Part shown: positions 26,616-36,666 of the stretch, one piece after another
Position numbering within the stretch: the stretch's first letter is position 1
Layout: each line of letters starts with the position of its first letter
NCBI GenBank assembly: GCA_001898405.1
Contig: MKTW01000017.1
Location: forward strand, 124,001-188,000
From: Sphingobacteriales bacterium 44-61
GTDB taxonomy: Bacteria; Bacteroidota; Bacteroidia; Chitinophagales; Chitinophagaceae
Length of the DNA: 64,000 nucleotides
Direction of reading: 5' to 3'
Made by a program: the position numbers and the translations under genes
Notes under the pieces: model-generated
What the model was told of the DNA's origin: nothing
Databases searched by the model: none
What the model saw: only the letters and a program-made list of their open reading frames with translations

Positions 26616-29600
26616 CTACCCGGGCATCGTCTTATATCGTTTTATGTAATCACCCGGTGTCATTCCGTATTGCTCTCGGAAACATTTTGTGAAATAGGCG
26701 GGACTGCTGAAGCCACTCTTATATGCTGTGTCACTGCTATTGAATCCCTGCAATAAAAAGACAGCAGCTTTCTTTAAACGATGGTTTCTGACCACTTCGG
26801 TAGTAACCGTGCCTGTCAATGTTTTTAATTTCCGGTGAAGGCTGCTGCGGCTCATGTTCAATTCAGCGGCAAGCTGATCAACACCAAAGAAGGAATCGTC
26901 GAGGTGTTGGTCAATTAATTCGTATATCCTTGTCAGGAAGATGTCTTCCACTGGCTCTGGCAAAGTGGGTATACCTGATGTGATCTCTTTCTGAAACTTT
27001 TTCCGGATCTTTTGCTGGATGTCCAGCAGGTTCTGTACGCGCAACAAAAGCTCGGTAGGGTGAAAGGGTTTTGTGAGGTAGTCCTGTGCGCCTCCGCTCA
27101 GTCCGGCAAGCAGATCTTCCTGTGTGGTCTTTGCGGTAAGCAGGATAACGGGTATATGACTTATTCTTATATCTTTTCTTAATTCATGCAGCATGTCCAG
27201 GCCGTTCATTCCGGGCATCATGATGTCGCTGATGATGAGATCCGGCATTATGCTGATCGCTTCTTGCAGGCCCGACGCGCCATTCGTTACATGATGCACC
27301 GCATATCTCTCGGACAGAATACTGATCACAAACCCGGCAAGTTCCATGTTGTCCTCTACCAATAATACCTGCAGGTTATTTTCCCCTTCCTGTTCATTTT
27401 CGTTGATTGCGTCATTTATTGCGGGAGACAGATCATTTTCGATGGGTGTGTGTGAATCAGTATAAGGAAGTGTGACCGTAAAGATCGTACCCGACGGGTC
27501 CCCGGTCGCACTCTCAACATCCAGTGAGCCGTTCATTTGTTCAATCAGCTCTTTTACCATAGCGAGGCCGATGCCTGAGCCGGGTTCTTTACCTTTTTCT
27601 TTTGATTCGTCATGCACCTGGTAAAAGCGGTCGAAAATATATGGAAGTTGGTCACCCGGAATGCCGGTGCCCGTATCTTTCACTTCAAGTATCAATTCCT
27701 GATTCACGGTTCGTAAGGAAACGTCTACGCGGCCGCCGGCTGGCGTGAACTTCATGGCATTCGACAGTAAATTGTAAACGATACGTTCTGTTGCCTCGAT
27801 GAAAAAGGACGCACGCAGCCCGTTTGTCCTGTCCTGATAGTTCAGTTCGACCTGCCGGCTTTTTGCATCCATTTCAAAAGAGTTTACGATGGAGCCAATG
27901 ATGGCGCCCGGCATTCCTTCCTGTTCCCGCAGTTTCATGGCTTTTGCTTCAAGCCTGGACAGGTCCAGCAGGCGATTGACGAGGTTCAGCAGCTGTTTGG
28001 CATTTGTGATGATAAGGTCCGCGAGCCCTGTTTTTTTGACATCGCCTGCATTGGCAGTTTTCAATTGTTCTGCAGGGCCCATGATCAGGGTTAATGGTGT
28101 TCTGAACTCGTGGGTGATGTTGGAAAAGAATCTTGTCTTCATCTCATCCAGCTCTTTCAGTTGAGATGTTTCTTTCTCTCTGAGTTCCACTTCTTTTTCA
28201 ACGACCAGGCGGCTGACCCGTAACCGTATGAAGGTCCAGACAAGGCCCCCGATAATGACTGCATAGACAAGATAGGCCAGCCTGGTTGCCCACCACGGAG
28301 CAGAGATCCTGACCGGGATTGATCTGATATGAGTGCTCCATTTGCCTGAGATATTGGTTGCATTGACCACGAATGTATATTTTCCCGGCGGCAGTTTTGT
28401 GTAACTCGCCTGGCGATTGTTGCCAGCAAGGATCCAGTTCTCATCGTATCCTTCCAGGCGGTAGCGATACAGGATCTCGTGAGGCTGACTGTATTCAAGG
28501 GCAGCAAAATTTATCGTCAGTGTATTGAGATCATAAGGGAGATCTATCTTACTGAGTGCATTGGGCGGCAAACGGAGTTCGCTTTCTGATGGCAATGCTA
28601 TCTGGTCGCTGTTGTTGATGATGAAACCCGTAAATGCAAGCGATGGATCGAACTCGTCTTTTTTTGTGAGCAGCGGATCGAAGACCGTCCAGCCTTCAAC
28701 GCCGCCGAAGATGAGGCGGCCATCAGGTAATTGCAGCTGATGATAGCGGTTGAATTCATCACCAGGGAGTCCATGCTGAGAGCGGAATACACGTTGATGC
28801 CTGGTGACGGGATCGAAGCGGCAGAGTCCTTTATTGGTCGGCAACCAAAGATTTCCTTCACGGTCAGCAAGGATGCCGTATATATTGTTATCGGGAAGGC
28901 CATTGCGTTGAGATAGCAATTCGAAAGAGAGTGTGTTCTTATTCATGCAGATAAGGCCCTGATAACTTGCGATCCATAAGAGATTGGGCCGGGTTGGGTC
29001 CTGCAGCAGGTAGATCAGTTGATCTGTTGGTATGGATTTTTTGCCCTTTTCGTTGCGAATGGAAGAGATCTCGCGTGTAGCAAGGTTTATGCGGATCAGT
29101 CCATGTTCCTCTGTCGTCGCCCAAAGATACTTTTCATCCGCAAGTATGCTTTGCACGATTACCGATTCATTTGTTGCTTTCTTGATCAGGGAAGAGTCAA
29201 TAAATAACTCCCAGGTCTTGCCGGAAGAACGGTAGATGAAGATCCTTCCTGTCATGTCTGAAACGAGAGGCTGGTTATCATTTGTAACCGTAAGGCCAGA
29301 TATACTTACATTATCCGGCAATTGCGGAAGCGGAGCAATTGTTTTCGTTTGCCAGTCATAACTGATAACAGCATGCCTGGTACCCAGCAGCAATTTTCCA
29401 CTGCGGTCATAGGCCGAGCGGAAAAAATAATTCTGATCGGGCGATGGGTAATAGGGGCTGGTGTGCCCGAATGAACGATCAAGGTCGATGAGAAAGATCT
29501 CTTTCAGCATGTCGACCGCGAAGCCTTTGTTATAAGGCGATGACCGGAAACGGGGTGTTGTGAGATCTATCTGGCGGATACCGCGTCCGTTGGTGCCCAG

Positions 29601-30587
29601 CCAGATCAGACCAGATTTGTCAACCATAAAAGAAATGATCGGGCCCTGGCCTTCTGCCAGCAGCCTGAAACCGGTATTATCATTGTAGCGATAGACTGCA
29701 CCCGCGGCTTGCAGGTATTCATCGCCATTGACAAATGTTCTGATCCCTGAAATAGTTGACCCGGCGCCGGCAGGTAAAGGGACCCGGCGGAATTGGTTTG
29801 TTGACGGATGAAACAGATAGATATAGTTCCTGTCATGCCATAACATTTCTCCATTCTTTCTTTCGTGCAGATGTGCGTCAGACAGGTAATAGAACGGAGA
29901 AAAATCCTGTTGGAAAGGGATGGTCCGGTGTGTAAAACGTTTTGTCCGCTGATCATACATGCTTATAGCCTTGCTGCTTACCAGCCATATATTATCGTTG
30001 CGCGCCTGTGTAAGCCCGGTGATCGTGTCATTGGGGAAAAAAGCGTTCCCGGAGTTGAAATTGGTTACTTTATTGGTGCTCTTATCATAGTAGTCAATCC
30101 CATTGTGCTCAGTTCTTGACCAGAGCTTATCGTAGGCGTCAATGAGCCATCCTTTATAGCCGATACTCAATCTTAATGAGGATGCCGTATTCCTGTCTAT
30201 ATAATGCGTGATCTTTTCAGTGAGAGGGTCGATTATATCGATATCCCTTGCGTCGGATTGTATAAAGAGCCTGTTCTTATGATCCCGGTTGACCCAGCCG
30301 ATGATATTGGAGTAGATGCTGTTACTGTCATACGGATCATGCTGGAATAATTTAAAATGAAGCCCGTCAAATCTCACCAGGCCGTTCCTCGATCCGATCC
30401 ACACAAAGGAACTGTCATCCTGTTCGATTCCTGAAATAAAGGATTGAGGTAAACCGTCCCGCGTGGTTATTTCCCTGAAAGATTGAGCATGCAAACGGTG
30501 CCACCCAATAGAGCATAAGATAAAATACAGCACAAGAATGCTCCGCACCCGCGACTGGTGCGACGTGATGATCAGATAAGGTTGCAT
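26616..30587 (-). CDS. Hybrid two-component system regulator (HTCS)
   Basis: This 1323-residue protein contains every module of a Bacteroidetes hybrid regulator. It has a signal peptide (about 1-35), two sets of Reg_prop propeller repeats (DGLPQSFISGIEQDDSSFVW onward), a Y_Y_Y domain (about 700-785) and a membrane helix (about 795). A HisKA domain follows with FSNITHEFRTP (about 826), then HATPase (NAMKFTPAGGRV, DTGTGIPGDQLPYIFDRFY), a receiver with Asp in LIISDIMMPGMNG (about 1120) and an AraC-type DNA-binding domain (LAAELNMSRSSLHRKL, about 1235-1320). Such proteins sense oligosaccharides in the periplasm and switch on polysaccharide utilization genes; the nearby GH20 gene and SusC/SusD pair are plausible targets. 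Confidence 0.95.
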   Translation of the reverse strand: MQPYLIITSHQSRVRSILVLYFILCSIGWHRLHAQSFREITTRDGLPQSFISGIEQDDSSFVWIGSRNGLVRFDGLHFKLFQHDPYDSNSIYSNIIGWVNRDHKNRLFIQSDARDIDIIDPLTEKITHYIDRNTASSLRLSIGYKGWLIDAYDKLWSRTEHNGIDYYDKSTNKVTNFNSGNAFFPNDTITGLTQARNDNIWLVSSKAISMYDQRTKRFTHRTIPFQQDFSPFYYLSDAHLHERKNGEMLWHDRNYIYLFHPSTNQFRRVPLPAGAGSTISGIRTFVNGDEYLQAAGAVYRYNDNTGFRLLAEGQGPIISFMVDKSGLIWLGTNGRGIRQIDLTTPRFRSSPYNKGFAVDMLKEIFLIDLDRSFGHTSPYYPSPDQNYFFRSAYDRSGKLLLGTRHAVISYDWQTKTIAPLPQLPDNVSISGLTVTNDNQPLVSDMTGRIFIYRSSGKTWELFIDSSLIKKATNESVIVQSILADEKYLWATTEEHGLIRINLATREISSIRNEKGKKSIPTDQLIYLLQDPTRPNLLWIASYQGLICMNKNTLSFELLSQRNGLPDNNIYGILADREGNLWLPTNKGLCRFDPVTRHQRVFRSQHGLPGDEFNRYHQLQLPDGRLIFGGVEGWTVFDPLLTKKDEFDPSLAFTGFIINNSDQIALPSESELRLPPNALSKIDLPYDLNTLTINFAALEYSQPHEILYRYRLEGYDENWILAGNNRQASYTKLPPGKYTFVVNATNISGKWSTHIRSIPVRISAPWWATRLAYLVYAVIIGGLVWTFIRLRVSRLVVEKEVELREKETSQLKELDEMKTRFFSNITHEFRTPLTLIMGPAEQLKTANAGDVKKTGLADLIITNAKQLLNLVNRLLDLSRLEAKAMKLREQEGMPGAIIGSIVNSFEMDAKSRQVELNYQDRTNGLRASFFIEATERIVYNLLSNAMKFTPAGGRVDVSLRTVNQELILEVKDTGTGIPGDQLPYIFDRFYQVHDESKEKGKEPGSGIGLAMVKELIEQMNGSLDVESATGDPSGTIFTVTLPYTDSHTPIENDLSPAINDAINENEQEGENNLQVLLVEDNMELAGFVISILSERYAVHHVTNGASGLQEAISIMPDLIISDIMMPGMNGLDMLHELRKDIRISHIPVILLTAKTTQEDLLAGLSGGAQDYLTKPFHPTELLLRVQNLLDIQQKIRKKFQKEITSGIPTLPEPVEDIFLTRIYELIDQHLDDSFFGVDQLAAELNMSRSSLHRKLKTLTGTVTTEVVRNHRLKKAAVFLLQGFNSSDTAYKSGFSSPAYFTKCFREQYGMTPGDYIKRYKTMPG

Positions 30588-30836
30588 AGTTGACGATGCA
30601 GGATTGACCTCGTTCCTGTGATCATCATGGACGTTTCAGAGGAGCTGACAATCTGCCTCTAAATATATTAATTTGTCAATAAAGAAACCAGCGATGCAGC
30701 TGAATTGATCGGATAATAAGTAACGCGAACAGGAAATGACAATCCCAGAAGATCAGAATAGATGATTATACTTAGCAGCAGAAGCCCGGAACTGTTTTGT
30801 TCCGCGGTACGTTCTGATATTTGCGACGCTGTAGCC

Positions 30837-30960
30837 CATAGCCATCAGGTTAAGCGAGGATAGAATTAAAAAGTCAAAAAAAAAGGTAAAAATCCACATG
30901 GTTGTTAAAGTGTCTGAACAGGAGGTTTTTGAATTTTTACTTTTGACTTTCTAATTCAAC
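30837..30960. repeat. Partial copy of the CATAGCC repeat followed by a long AT-rich inverted repeat
   Basis: CATAGCCATCAGGTTAAG (30837-30854) differs at one base from the left end of the element at 26331. Then AATTAAAAAGTCAAAAAAAA (from 30864) and ATTTTTACTTTTGACTTTCT (from 30934) form an imperfect hairpin of about 25 bp arms. No matching right terminal repeat was seen. This fills most of the 412-bp gap between the HTCS and GH20 genes. Confidence 0.55.
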
Positions 30961-30999
30961 CAGCCTTATTGCCTGCGCGATCAGCGGGTGCCAGTCATC

Positions 31000-33327
31000 T
31001 TATTGATTGGTCAGAAGCCAGGCAGCGGGAACGGGTTGCTGATTTTCTTTTCCTGTGCTGTAGGTGAGATCCAACCGGTAGCCACTACCTGCATCAAAGA
31101 AATCAAGCTTAATTGGGTATACACCTTTCTCCAATGCGAGCTGCCCGCCTCTTTCCCTGTCCGGATGCAACCCATCGTTATCAATGATCTTCTCATCACC
31201 GATCCATAAAACACCGCCATCATTGCAATTGAGATAGAAATTATAAACGCCGGTTTGCGGCACGGATATATAGCCCTCAAACTTAAGTCCGAATGGTTTG
31301 TCAGATGCGGGCTGCGGCACTGCAATTTCCTTCATCGTTATTTTTTTTGCAGGGCGGCCGGTGATCCTACCCGTACTGTTATAGCTGCCGATGTAAATAC
31401 TGCAACTAATGCCAGCCACGGTTTGGGCGGGACGTGGCATTGCTTTCCTGTAAGTGGTTTTGGTGAACCGGAGATGGTATATATCACCCCTGTGACCGTT
31501 TGGCGCAAAAAGTGCGAGCTTAATTTGCATGGATCCGTTAATGGCAATGCTATCGGTCAATACCGGCGATGTGTTTTCAGGAGAACTTCCATCAGTGGTA
31601 TACCTGATCTTAAAATAAGGAAGAGGTGAGGGTATAAAGAATTTGCGTGGTGTTACGAATAAATTGTTCTCCAGCAAACCATCCAGCTCAGGCAAGCGAT
31701 ACTGTATGCCGAGATTATCCAGTCTTGGGTAATGCTGAATAAGACGGCCGGTAAAGCTGTTATACAGATTTCTGTATGTCCAACCCACTTCCGAAAGAGC
31801 CGTCATCCTTGGCAGTATCATATAATCGGCACGCGCTTCGGTAGGAATGGTCTCTGACCAGAGGTTGGCCTGCACTCCAATGATACGGTGCAGGTTTTCT
31901 TTTTTGATGCGGTAAGCTGTATCACGCGGATTGTAATGGTACACTTCATACACGCTATTCTTGTCGGGGGTATGATCAAAATAATAGCCGCCGTCCGGAG
32001 ACATGATCATATCATTGCCGTTGGCCGTCGCCATGGCAGGCAGTTTGGGCGCCCAGGATCTCCAGAACATTACGGTCGCATTGCTGTCAACACCATGTTC
32101 AACAATCTCATCCCATCCCAGCATCGTTTTCCCGAGAGCTATAATATGCTGCTGGATGCGCTGGTTGAAGTAGGTCTGCAGTTCAGATGGTTTGTTCATT
32201 CCTTTTGCCTGCATAAAAGCTTTGCTGACGGATGATCTTTCCCAGTTGCCCGTGTTTACTTCATCCCCGCCGATATGAATATATTTTGACGGAAAGAGGG
32301 CTGCAATTTCGGTGAGTATATTTTTGGAAAATTCGATCACGTCTTCATTGGGCGGACAGATCGGCGTGGAGAAGCCAGGCCCTGTATTCCTTGTACTGTC
32401 GCAGGTAAGCCATGGGTAAGCTCTTGAAGCAGCTTCCATGTGGCCGGGCATATCTATTTCAGGAATCACTTCTATATGCCTGCTGGCTGCGTAGGCAATG
32501 AAGTCTTTCATTTCATCCTGCGTGTAATACCCGCCGTATAAGGGCTGGCCATCTTTCTCTTTTATGTATCGTTTATCTATTTCAAAATCTTTGTTGCCGG
32601 TTGTTTGGAATGTCTTGATGCAGATGGAATCATGTTTTTCGAAGCGACGCCATGCGCCGGTCTCTGTGAGCAAGGGATACTTTTTTATTTCGATCCGCCA
32701 TCCCTGGTCATCGGTAAGGTGGAGGTGAAGTTTATTCAGTTTATAAAGGGCCATCATGTCTACATACTTGCGCAGGTAGGCAGGACCGAAGAAATGCCTT
32801 GATATATCCAGGTGCATGCCACGCCATGCGAAGGCGGGATGATCGGCTATTGTTACCGAAGGGATCGTTAACTTTTCGAGGCGGGTGTTCTCCATCGTTG
32901 CGGGCATGAGTTGCCGGAGTGTTTCAAGGGCGTAGAACATGCCGGCTCCATTTTTTGCGGAAAGCGTGATGGCATTTGGGGTAATGTTCAGTTTGTATGA
33001 TTCTGATCCGCTTATGGCAGGATCATACTTTAACTGGATGTAGGTCTGTCCGGATGTTGTTCGGGCGGTGGATAATGAATCCCCGAGACAGTTGAACAGC
33101 ATTTGCTGCAGGAAGTGCTGTTCATTGAGGAATGTTGGGGCATTGTCCTGTTTTAGCAGGACGGTTTTTTTGGTGAGGAGGAAGTTGCCTTTGCCGGGGG
33201 AGAGAGACGAGGGATAGGGGATCAGCGGGTAAGTACTTTCTTTTTTTGGTTGTTGGGCGATCGTGCCGCCGGTGTGGGAAAGAATGACGGTGGTTATGGC
33301 CAGTGCATGCAGGCAGTATTTCTTCAT
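31000..33327 (-). CDS. GH20 beta-N-acetylhexosaminidase
   Basis: This 775-residue secreted enzyme has a signal peptide (ending near GTIAQQ), a GH20b-type N-terminal domain (about 30-160) and a TIM-barrel catalytic domain. The catalytic pair is in HIGGDE (about 354; Asp-Glu). WRGMHLDISRHF and LHLTDDQGWRIEI are further family blocks. A chitobiase C-terminal-like domain (YTTDGSSPENTSPVL, about 570-590) and a PA14-like carbohydrate-binding domain (GVYNFYLNCNDGGVLWIGD, about 690-765) follow. It removes terminal GlcNAc/GalNAc from glycans in the periplasm or outside the cell. It lies between two regulators and fits the polysaccharide utilization locus. Confidence 0.93.
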   Translation of the reverse strand: MKKYCLHALAITTVILSHTGGTIAQQPKKESTYPLIPYPSSLSPGKGNFLLTKKTVLLKQDNAPTFLNEQHFLQQMLFNCLGDSLSTARTTSGQTYIQLKYDPAISGSESYKLNITPNAITLSAKNGAGMFYALETLRQLMPATMENTRLEKLTIPSVTIADHPAFAWRGMHLDISRHFFGPAYLRKYVDMMALYKLNKLHLHLTDDQGWRIEIKKYPLLTETGAWRRFEKHDSICIKTFQTTGNKDFEIDKRYIKEKDGQPLYGGYYTQDEMKDFIAYAASRHIEVIPEIDMPGHMEAASRAYPWLTCDSTRNTGPGFSTPICPPNEDVIEFSKNILTEIAALFPSKYIHIGGDEVNTGNWERSSVSKAFMQAKGMNKPSELQTYFNQRIQQHIIALGKTMLGWDEIVEHGVDSNATVMFWRSWAPKLPAMATANGNDMIMSPDGGYYFDHTPDKNSVYEVYHYNPRDTAYRIKKENLHRIIGVQANLWSETIPTEARADYMILPRMTALSEVGWTYRNLYNSFTGRLIQHYPRLDNLGIQYRLPELDGLLENNLFVTPRKFFIPSPLPYFKIRYTTDGSSPENTSPVLTDSIAINGSMQIKLALFAPNGHRGDIYHLRFTKTTYRKAMPRPAQTVAGISCSIYIGSYNSTGRITGRPAKKITMKEIAVPQPASDKPFGLKFEGYISVPQTGVYNFYLNCNDGGVLWIGDEKIIDNDGLHPDRERGGQLALEKGVYPIKLDFFDAGSGYRLDLTYSTGKENQQPVPAAWLLTNQ

Positions 33328-33439
33328 GGTATTTTTTTTACTGTTGATTGGTTCCCGCAGAATGCTGAGGGGCCGTTTTAAAAATTAAACCGGTATGTAT
33401 GCGCATGCGCAGATGCCGCAACCCGGCACCGCGCTGATT

Positions 33440-35758
33440 CTACCGCAGAGATTCAATCGTATCGGTGATCCGTAATGATATCTGGATGTTTAGCTCATTA
33501 TGTATGTTACGTCCCGCATCAAACGATAAAGTATGATGGCCGGCAGTCAGTGACGGCAGCGGTCTGCCGAGCTTCAACTGTTTCTCAGGTTGCCCTTTTT
33601 TATTATACAGTATTGCCTCGTCCCGCTCAATCACGAGCGCTTCTCCGGCGCTTAATGGAACGGGCAATTCAAGCCGGAAGTTCCCGTCTATTTCGATCAC
33701 GGAACCGGTGAGGGAACCGCTTTCACCTTCCGCCTGCAATACAATGCGGGGAACTTCGCCGGCAGTATTTATTTCAAATGGCCAGGAAGATCTTGACGGT
33801 TCTCCGGGTTGCAACACTTTTGCCTCGTGTACAAACACGTTCTTATGAAATTTCCTGAGCAGGTACTGTTTGCCCTGCAGTATCAGTTCGGCTTCGTTGC
33901 CTGTGTTTTTCAGCCATTCCCTTTGAGCGGCGGAAAAGAGTTGTTGTTCCTGTGCTTCTTTCCAGCGATTGATCAGGCTGATGATCTCTTCAAGGTGTGG
34001 ATTGGTCAAAGCTTCTTCGCGCAGCACCAGTGCATAGCCTGCATGATAGCCGGCTGCTCTTGCCAGCATCCAGTTGATGTCCTCCGGATCTGTATTGGAT
34101 TTGATCAGGAACCAACCCAGCATATTCGGCATATAATTCACTTCATGGAATTTCTGATAGTTCATGCGTATGTCCGACTGGCTTTCCCTGAATGTCCCGT
34201 ACCAGGGTTCGCCCCAGTTAAGATAATTGTTGATATGCCAGAAATAGTGGTTGGCCCTGCTGGATCCGAACACCACCGGATGATCTGCCTGCCTGAATAC
34301 TTCTTCGGCAAATGTGTTGAAAGAAAGATCGCCCATGCCATTTGCATACGTTCCTTCGTGGCCATCGAAATCCATCTGATCAGAACCGGTCTCATTGATA
34401 AAACGGGCAATGTTGCCAGCTATCTCTTTTTGCAGATCCCAGTCAGGAAAAAATACATTGTAAGGATGGTCTATCAGACGGCTGATTGTTTTGCCGGCGG
34501 CATGGGCGGATCTTTGTGTACCAAAAGCGCCTCTTGTACATCCGGAAAGAATGAAAGGTCCGGAGCCGGATACAGAAGAGAACCGGATGATCTCATCATC
34601 AACCAGCACACTGTTCAGATCGCTGTTCAATGTAAAAGGCTGATCAGCGTTCACTTTTATTTCGCTGGCATCTGCTGAGATGCTTTCTGTCAAACCGGTG
34701 GAACCGGCGAACGCCAACCGTTTATCCGGCACAGGACTTATATAAGGATCATTAGTGGTTATAAAAGTAGTCAGTGTATGAAAACCCAACCGCAATCCTT
34801 TTGCATGCGCTTTCTCTACACAACGTTTGAATCCTTCACGTCCGTTCGGGAAAAGGTCTTTTTTCAACTGGAAATGTCCCCAGGTTTCAAACGGGTCTTC
34901 ATGATAAACACCTGCGAGTCCCATGCGTAAAGCATAATTCAGGAACGTATCGATATTTGTTTCATTAAAGGTGGTGATGAGATAAGGCTTTCCACTTGCA
35001 GCGGATGTTTTGATCCATTCATTCTGCCAGACGGCATAAGGAAGGTTATTGTCTTTCGTGATCTGTTGTATGGTTGGCAGGACCGTTCCGTTGCTGCAAC
35101 CAAACAGTGCGATCGCAGAACCGGTCAGTGCGCCTTCCTTTATTCCTTTCACGGTCACTGCGGGCCATTTGTCCCATACTTTGATGATGCGTTCATGCAG
35201 CCGGTTGATGCTGAATGCCTGCAGGGATGAGCCATAAGTTGTGCTGGTGGCTGTTGTGCCGGGGTCGTATACGGCGCCTTCTTCGTTTTTGAGTTCGCCC
35301 CCGGATGTTTTGGTGTTAAGGCATTGAATGCCGATAGCGAAGGTTGCATTGCGAACCACGCCAACACTATTACCAATCGTATCGGTAATGGTTGTTTTGA
35401 ATGGTCCCCATAGAACGGCGTCCACTCCGTCGCTTATGGCCGTTAGCTCGAATTTTAAGTAGGATGGTTTTTGGGTGAGCTTTACTGTTGCCTGTTTTTT
35501 GCCCGGATAAGATAACAACAGTTGTTGTCCTTTTATTTTGATCGAATAAGGGTTGAGATGCGTTTCTTTAACAACTAACTGCAGTAAGGTTCCGGGCTGT
35601 TCGGGGGCGATGTATTCTTTGCCGTCTTTGATGTTTTTAAGGCCGGAGATATAACCGGAGTCGGTGAATTGGATCCTGAGATCGCCCGCAGCCAGTTGGG
35701 ATGAGGCAGGCCGTGGGAAGGATAAACAGAGAATCAGAAGTATGGGTGTCCGGAGCAT
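33440..35758 (-). CDS. Secreted TIM-barrel glycoside hydrolase-like protein, family unknown
   Basis: This 772-residue protein has a signal peptide (ending near PASSQ). A beta-rich N-terminal domain (about 20-240) precedes a TIM-barrel-like region with GLAGVYHEDPFETWGHF (about 280), KGLRLGFHTLT (about 325) and GSDQMDFDGHEG (about 460), where acidic residues at strand ends look catalytic. Residues about 360-410 contain a small beta insert (VDDEIIRFSSVSG...GCTRGAFGT). A beta-sandwich (about 660-772) closes the protein. No known GH family could be assigned. It lies 112 bp upstream of the GH20 gene in the same direction, so it probably acts on the same glycan. Confidence 0.7.
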   Translation of the reverse strand: MLRTPILLILCLSFPRPASSQLAAGDLRIQFTDSGYISGLKNIKDGKEYIAPEQPGTLLQLVVKETHLNPYSIKIKGQQLLLSYPGKKQATVKLTQKPSYLKFELTAISDGVDAVLWGPFKTTITDTIGNSVGVVRNATFAIGIQCLNTKTSGGELKNEEGAVYDPGTTATSTTYGSSLQAFSINRLHERIIKVWDKWPAVTVKGIKEGALTGSAIALFGCSNGTVLPTIQQITKDNNLPYAVWQNEWIKTSAASGKPYLITTFNETNIDTFLNYALRMGLAGVYHEDPFETWGHFQLKKDLFPNGREGFKRCVEKAHAKGLRLGFHTLTTFITTNDPYISPVPDKRLAFAGSTGLTESISADASEIKVNADQPFTLNSDLNSVLVDDEIIRFSSVSGSGPFILSGCTRGAFGTQRSAHAAGKTISRLIDHPYNVFFPDWDLQKEIAGNIARFINETGSDQMDFDGHEGTYANGMGDLSFNTFAEEVFRQADHPVVFGSSRANHYFWHINNYLNWGEPWYGTFRESQSDIRMNYQKFHEVNYMPNMLGWFLIKSNTDPEDINWMLARAAGYHAGYALVLREEALTNPHLEEIISLINRWKEAQEQQLFSAAQREWLKNTGNEAELILQGKQYLLRKFHKNVFVHEAKVLQPGEPSRSSWPFEINTAGEVPRIVLQAEGESGSLTGSVIEIDGNFRLELPVPLSAGEALVIERDEAILYNKKGQPEKQLKLGRPLPSLTAGHHTLSFDAGRNIHNELNIQISLRITDTIESLR

Positions 35759-35916
35759 AGATAAAGGCTAATGACAATACGGGGGCATCATTATAAAATT
35801 ATAAACTTGCGCAGGTAATTGGTGACCGGGTGTATAGTTGGACTGTCTTGATTGATGGTTGGTCCGCTCCGGGTAACAAGCTGGCGTGAGGATCGGGCCG
35901 GCCGGTCCTGGTATGA

Positions 35917-36666
35917 TCACTGCCTGATCCCCATTCTCACCAGCAACTGATCTTTTTTCGACTTCGATACATTCAGCTCGTTCCCATCATCCATCACTAC
36001 ATAGGTTCCGCTGGTCCTGATAAATTGTTTGATATGCTGGATATTAACAAGGGTGGAATGGTGGATCCGTTCAAAGATCTCCGGCGGCAGCAGTTGTTCC
36101 GTTTCGCCCAATGATCTTGACAGAAGGATGTTTTTCCGATCTGCAAGGGTGATTTCTGTATAAGAGCCATTTGCTTTGCAGTACAGGATATCATTTACCT
36201 GAATAAAATCAAACCCGTCTCTTGTCGGGATCGCGATCTTTTGTTCAATGGCCGGCGATTTTGAATTATGTATGAAGTTCTCTATATGAGCGCTTCCCTG
36301 TTTTTTTGCAATGGCTTCTTCAACTTTCGCAACAGCAGCCTGCAGTTCAGTTCCGTCAATGGGTTTAAGCAGGTAATCCACGGCGCTTACCCTGAACGCT
36401 CTTGCTGCAAACTGATCATAAGCTGTGGTAAAGATGATATGGAAATTGATCTCGGGAATGATCTCCAGCATTTCGAAGCCGTTCATCCAGGGCATTTCCA
36501 CGTCCAGGAAAATGAGGTCGGGACAATGGTGTTTGATAGAAAGGATGCCGTCTTTGGCCGAGCGGCAATTGTCAATGACATTTACCTGGGGACAGAACAT
36601 CGCGATATCATTCTGCAATGCTTTTATGCAATGCGCTTCATCGTCGATAATAATCGCTTTCATCAT
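35917..36666 (-). CDS. LytTR-type response regulator
   Basis: This 249-residue protein has a receiver domain with Asp in LIFLDVEMPWMNG (about 56) and Lys in DYLLKPIDG. The C-terminal LytTR DNA-binding domain (about 150-245) contains ILYCKANGSYTEI and FERIHHSTLVNIQHIKQF. Its start overlaps the stop of the upstream sensor kinase by four bases (36663-36666), so translation is coupled and the two are a cognate pair. Confidence 0.94.
   Translation of the reverse strand: MMKAIIIDDEAHCIKALQNDIAMFCPQVNVIDNCRSAKDGILSIKHHCPDLIFLDVEMPWMNGFEMLEIIPEINFHIIFTTAYDQFAARAFRVSAVDYLLKPIDGTELQAAVAKVEEAIAKKQGSAHIENFIHNSKSPAIEQKIAIPTRDGFDFIQVNDILYCKANGSYTEITLADRKNILLSRSLGETEQLLPPEIFERIHHSTLVNIQHIKQFIRTSGTYVVMDDGNELNVSKSKKDQLLVRMGIRQ

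Noticed and set aside
33349-33415. Further copy of the GTTCCCGCAGAT repeat
   Set aside because: Only the first 11 bases match and no inverted partner is visible.
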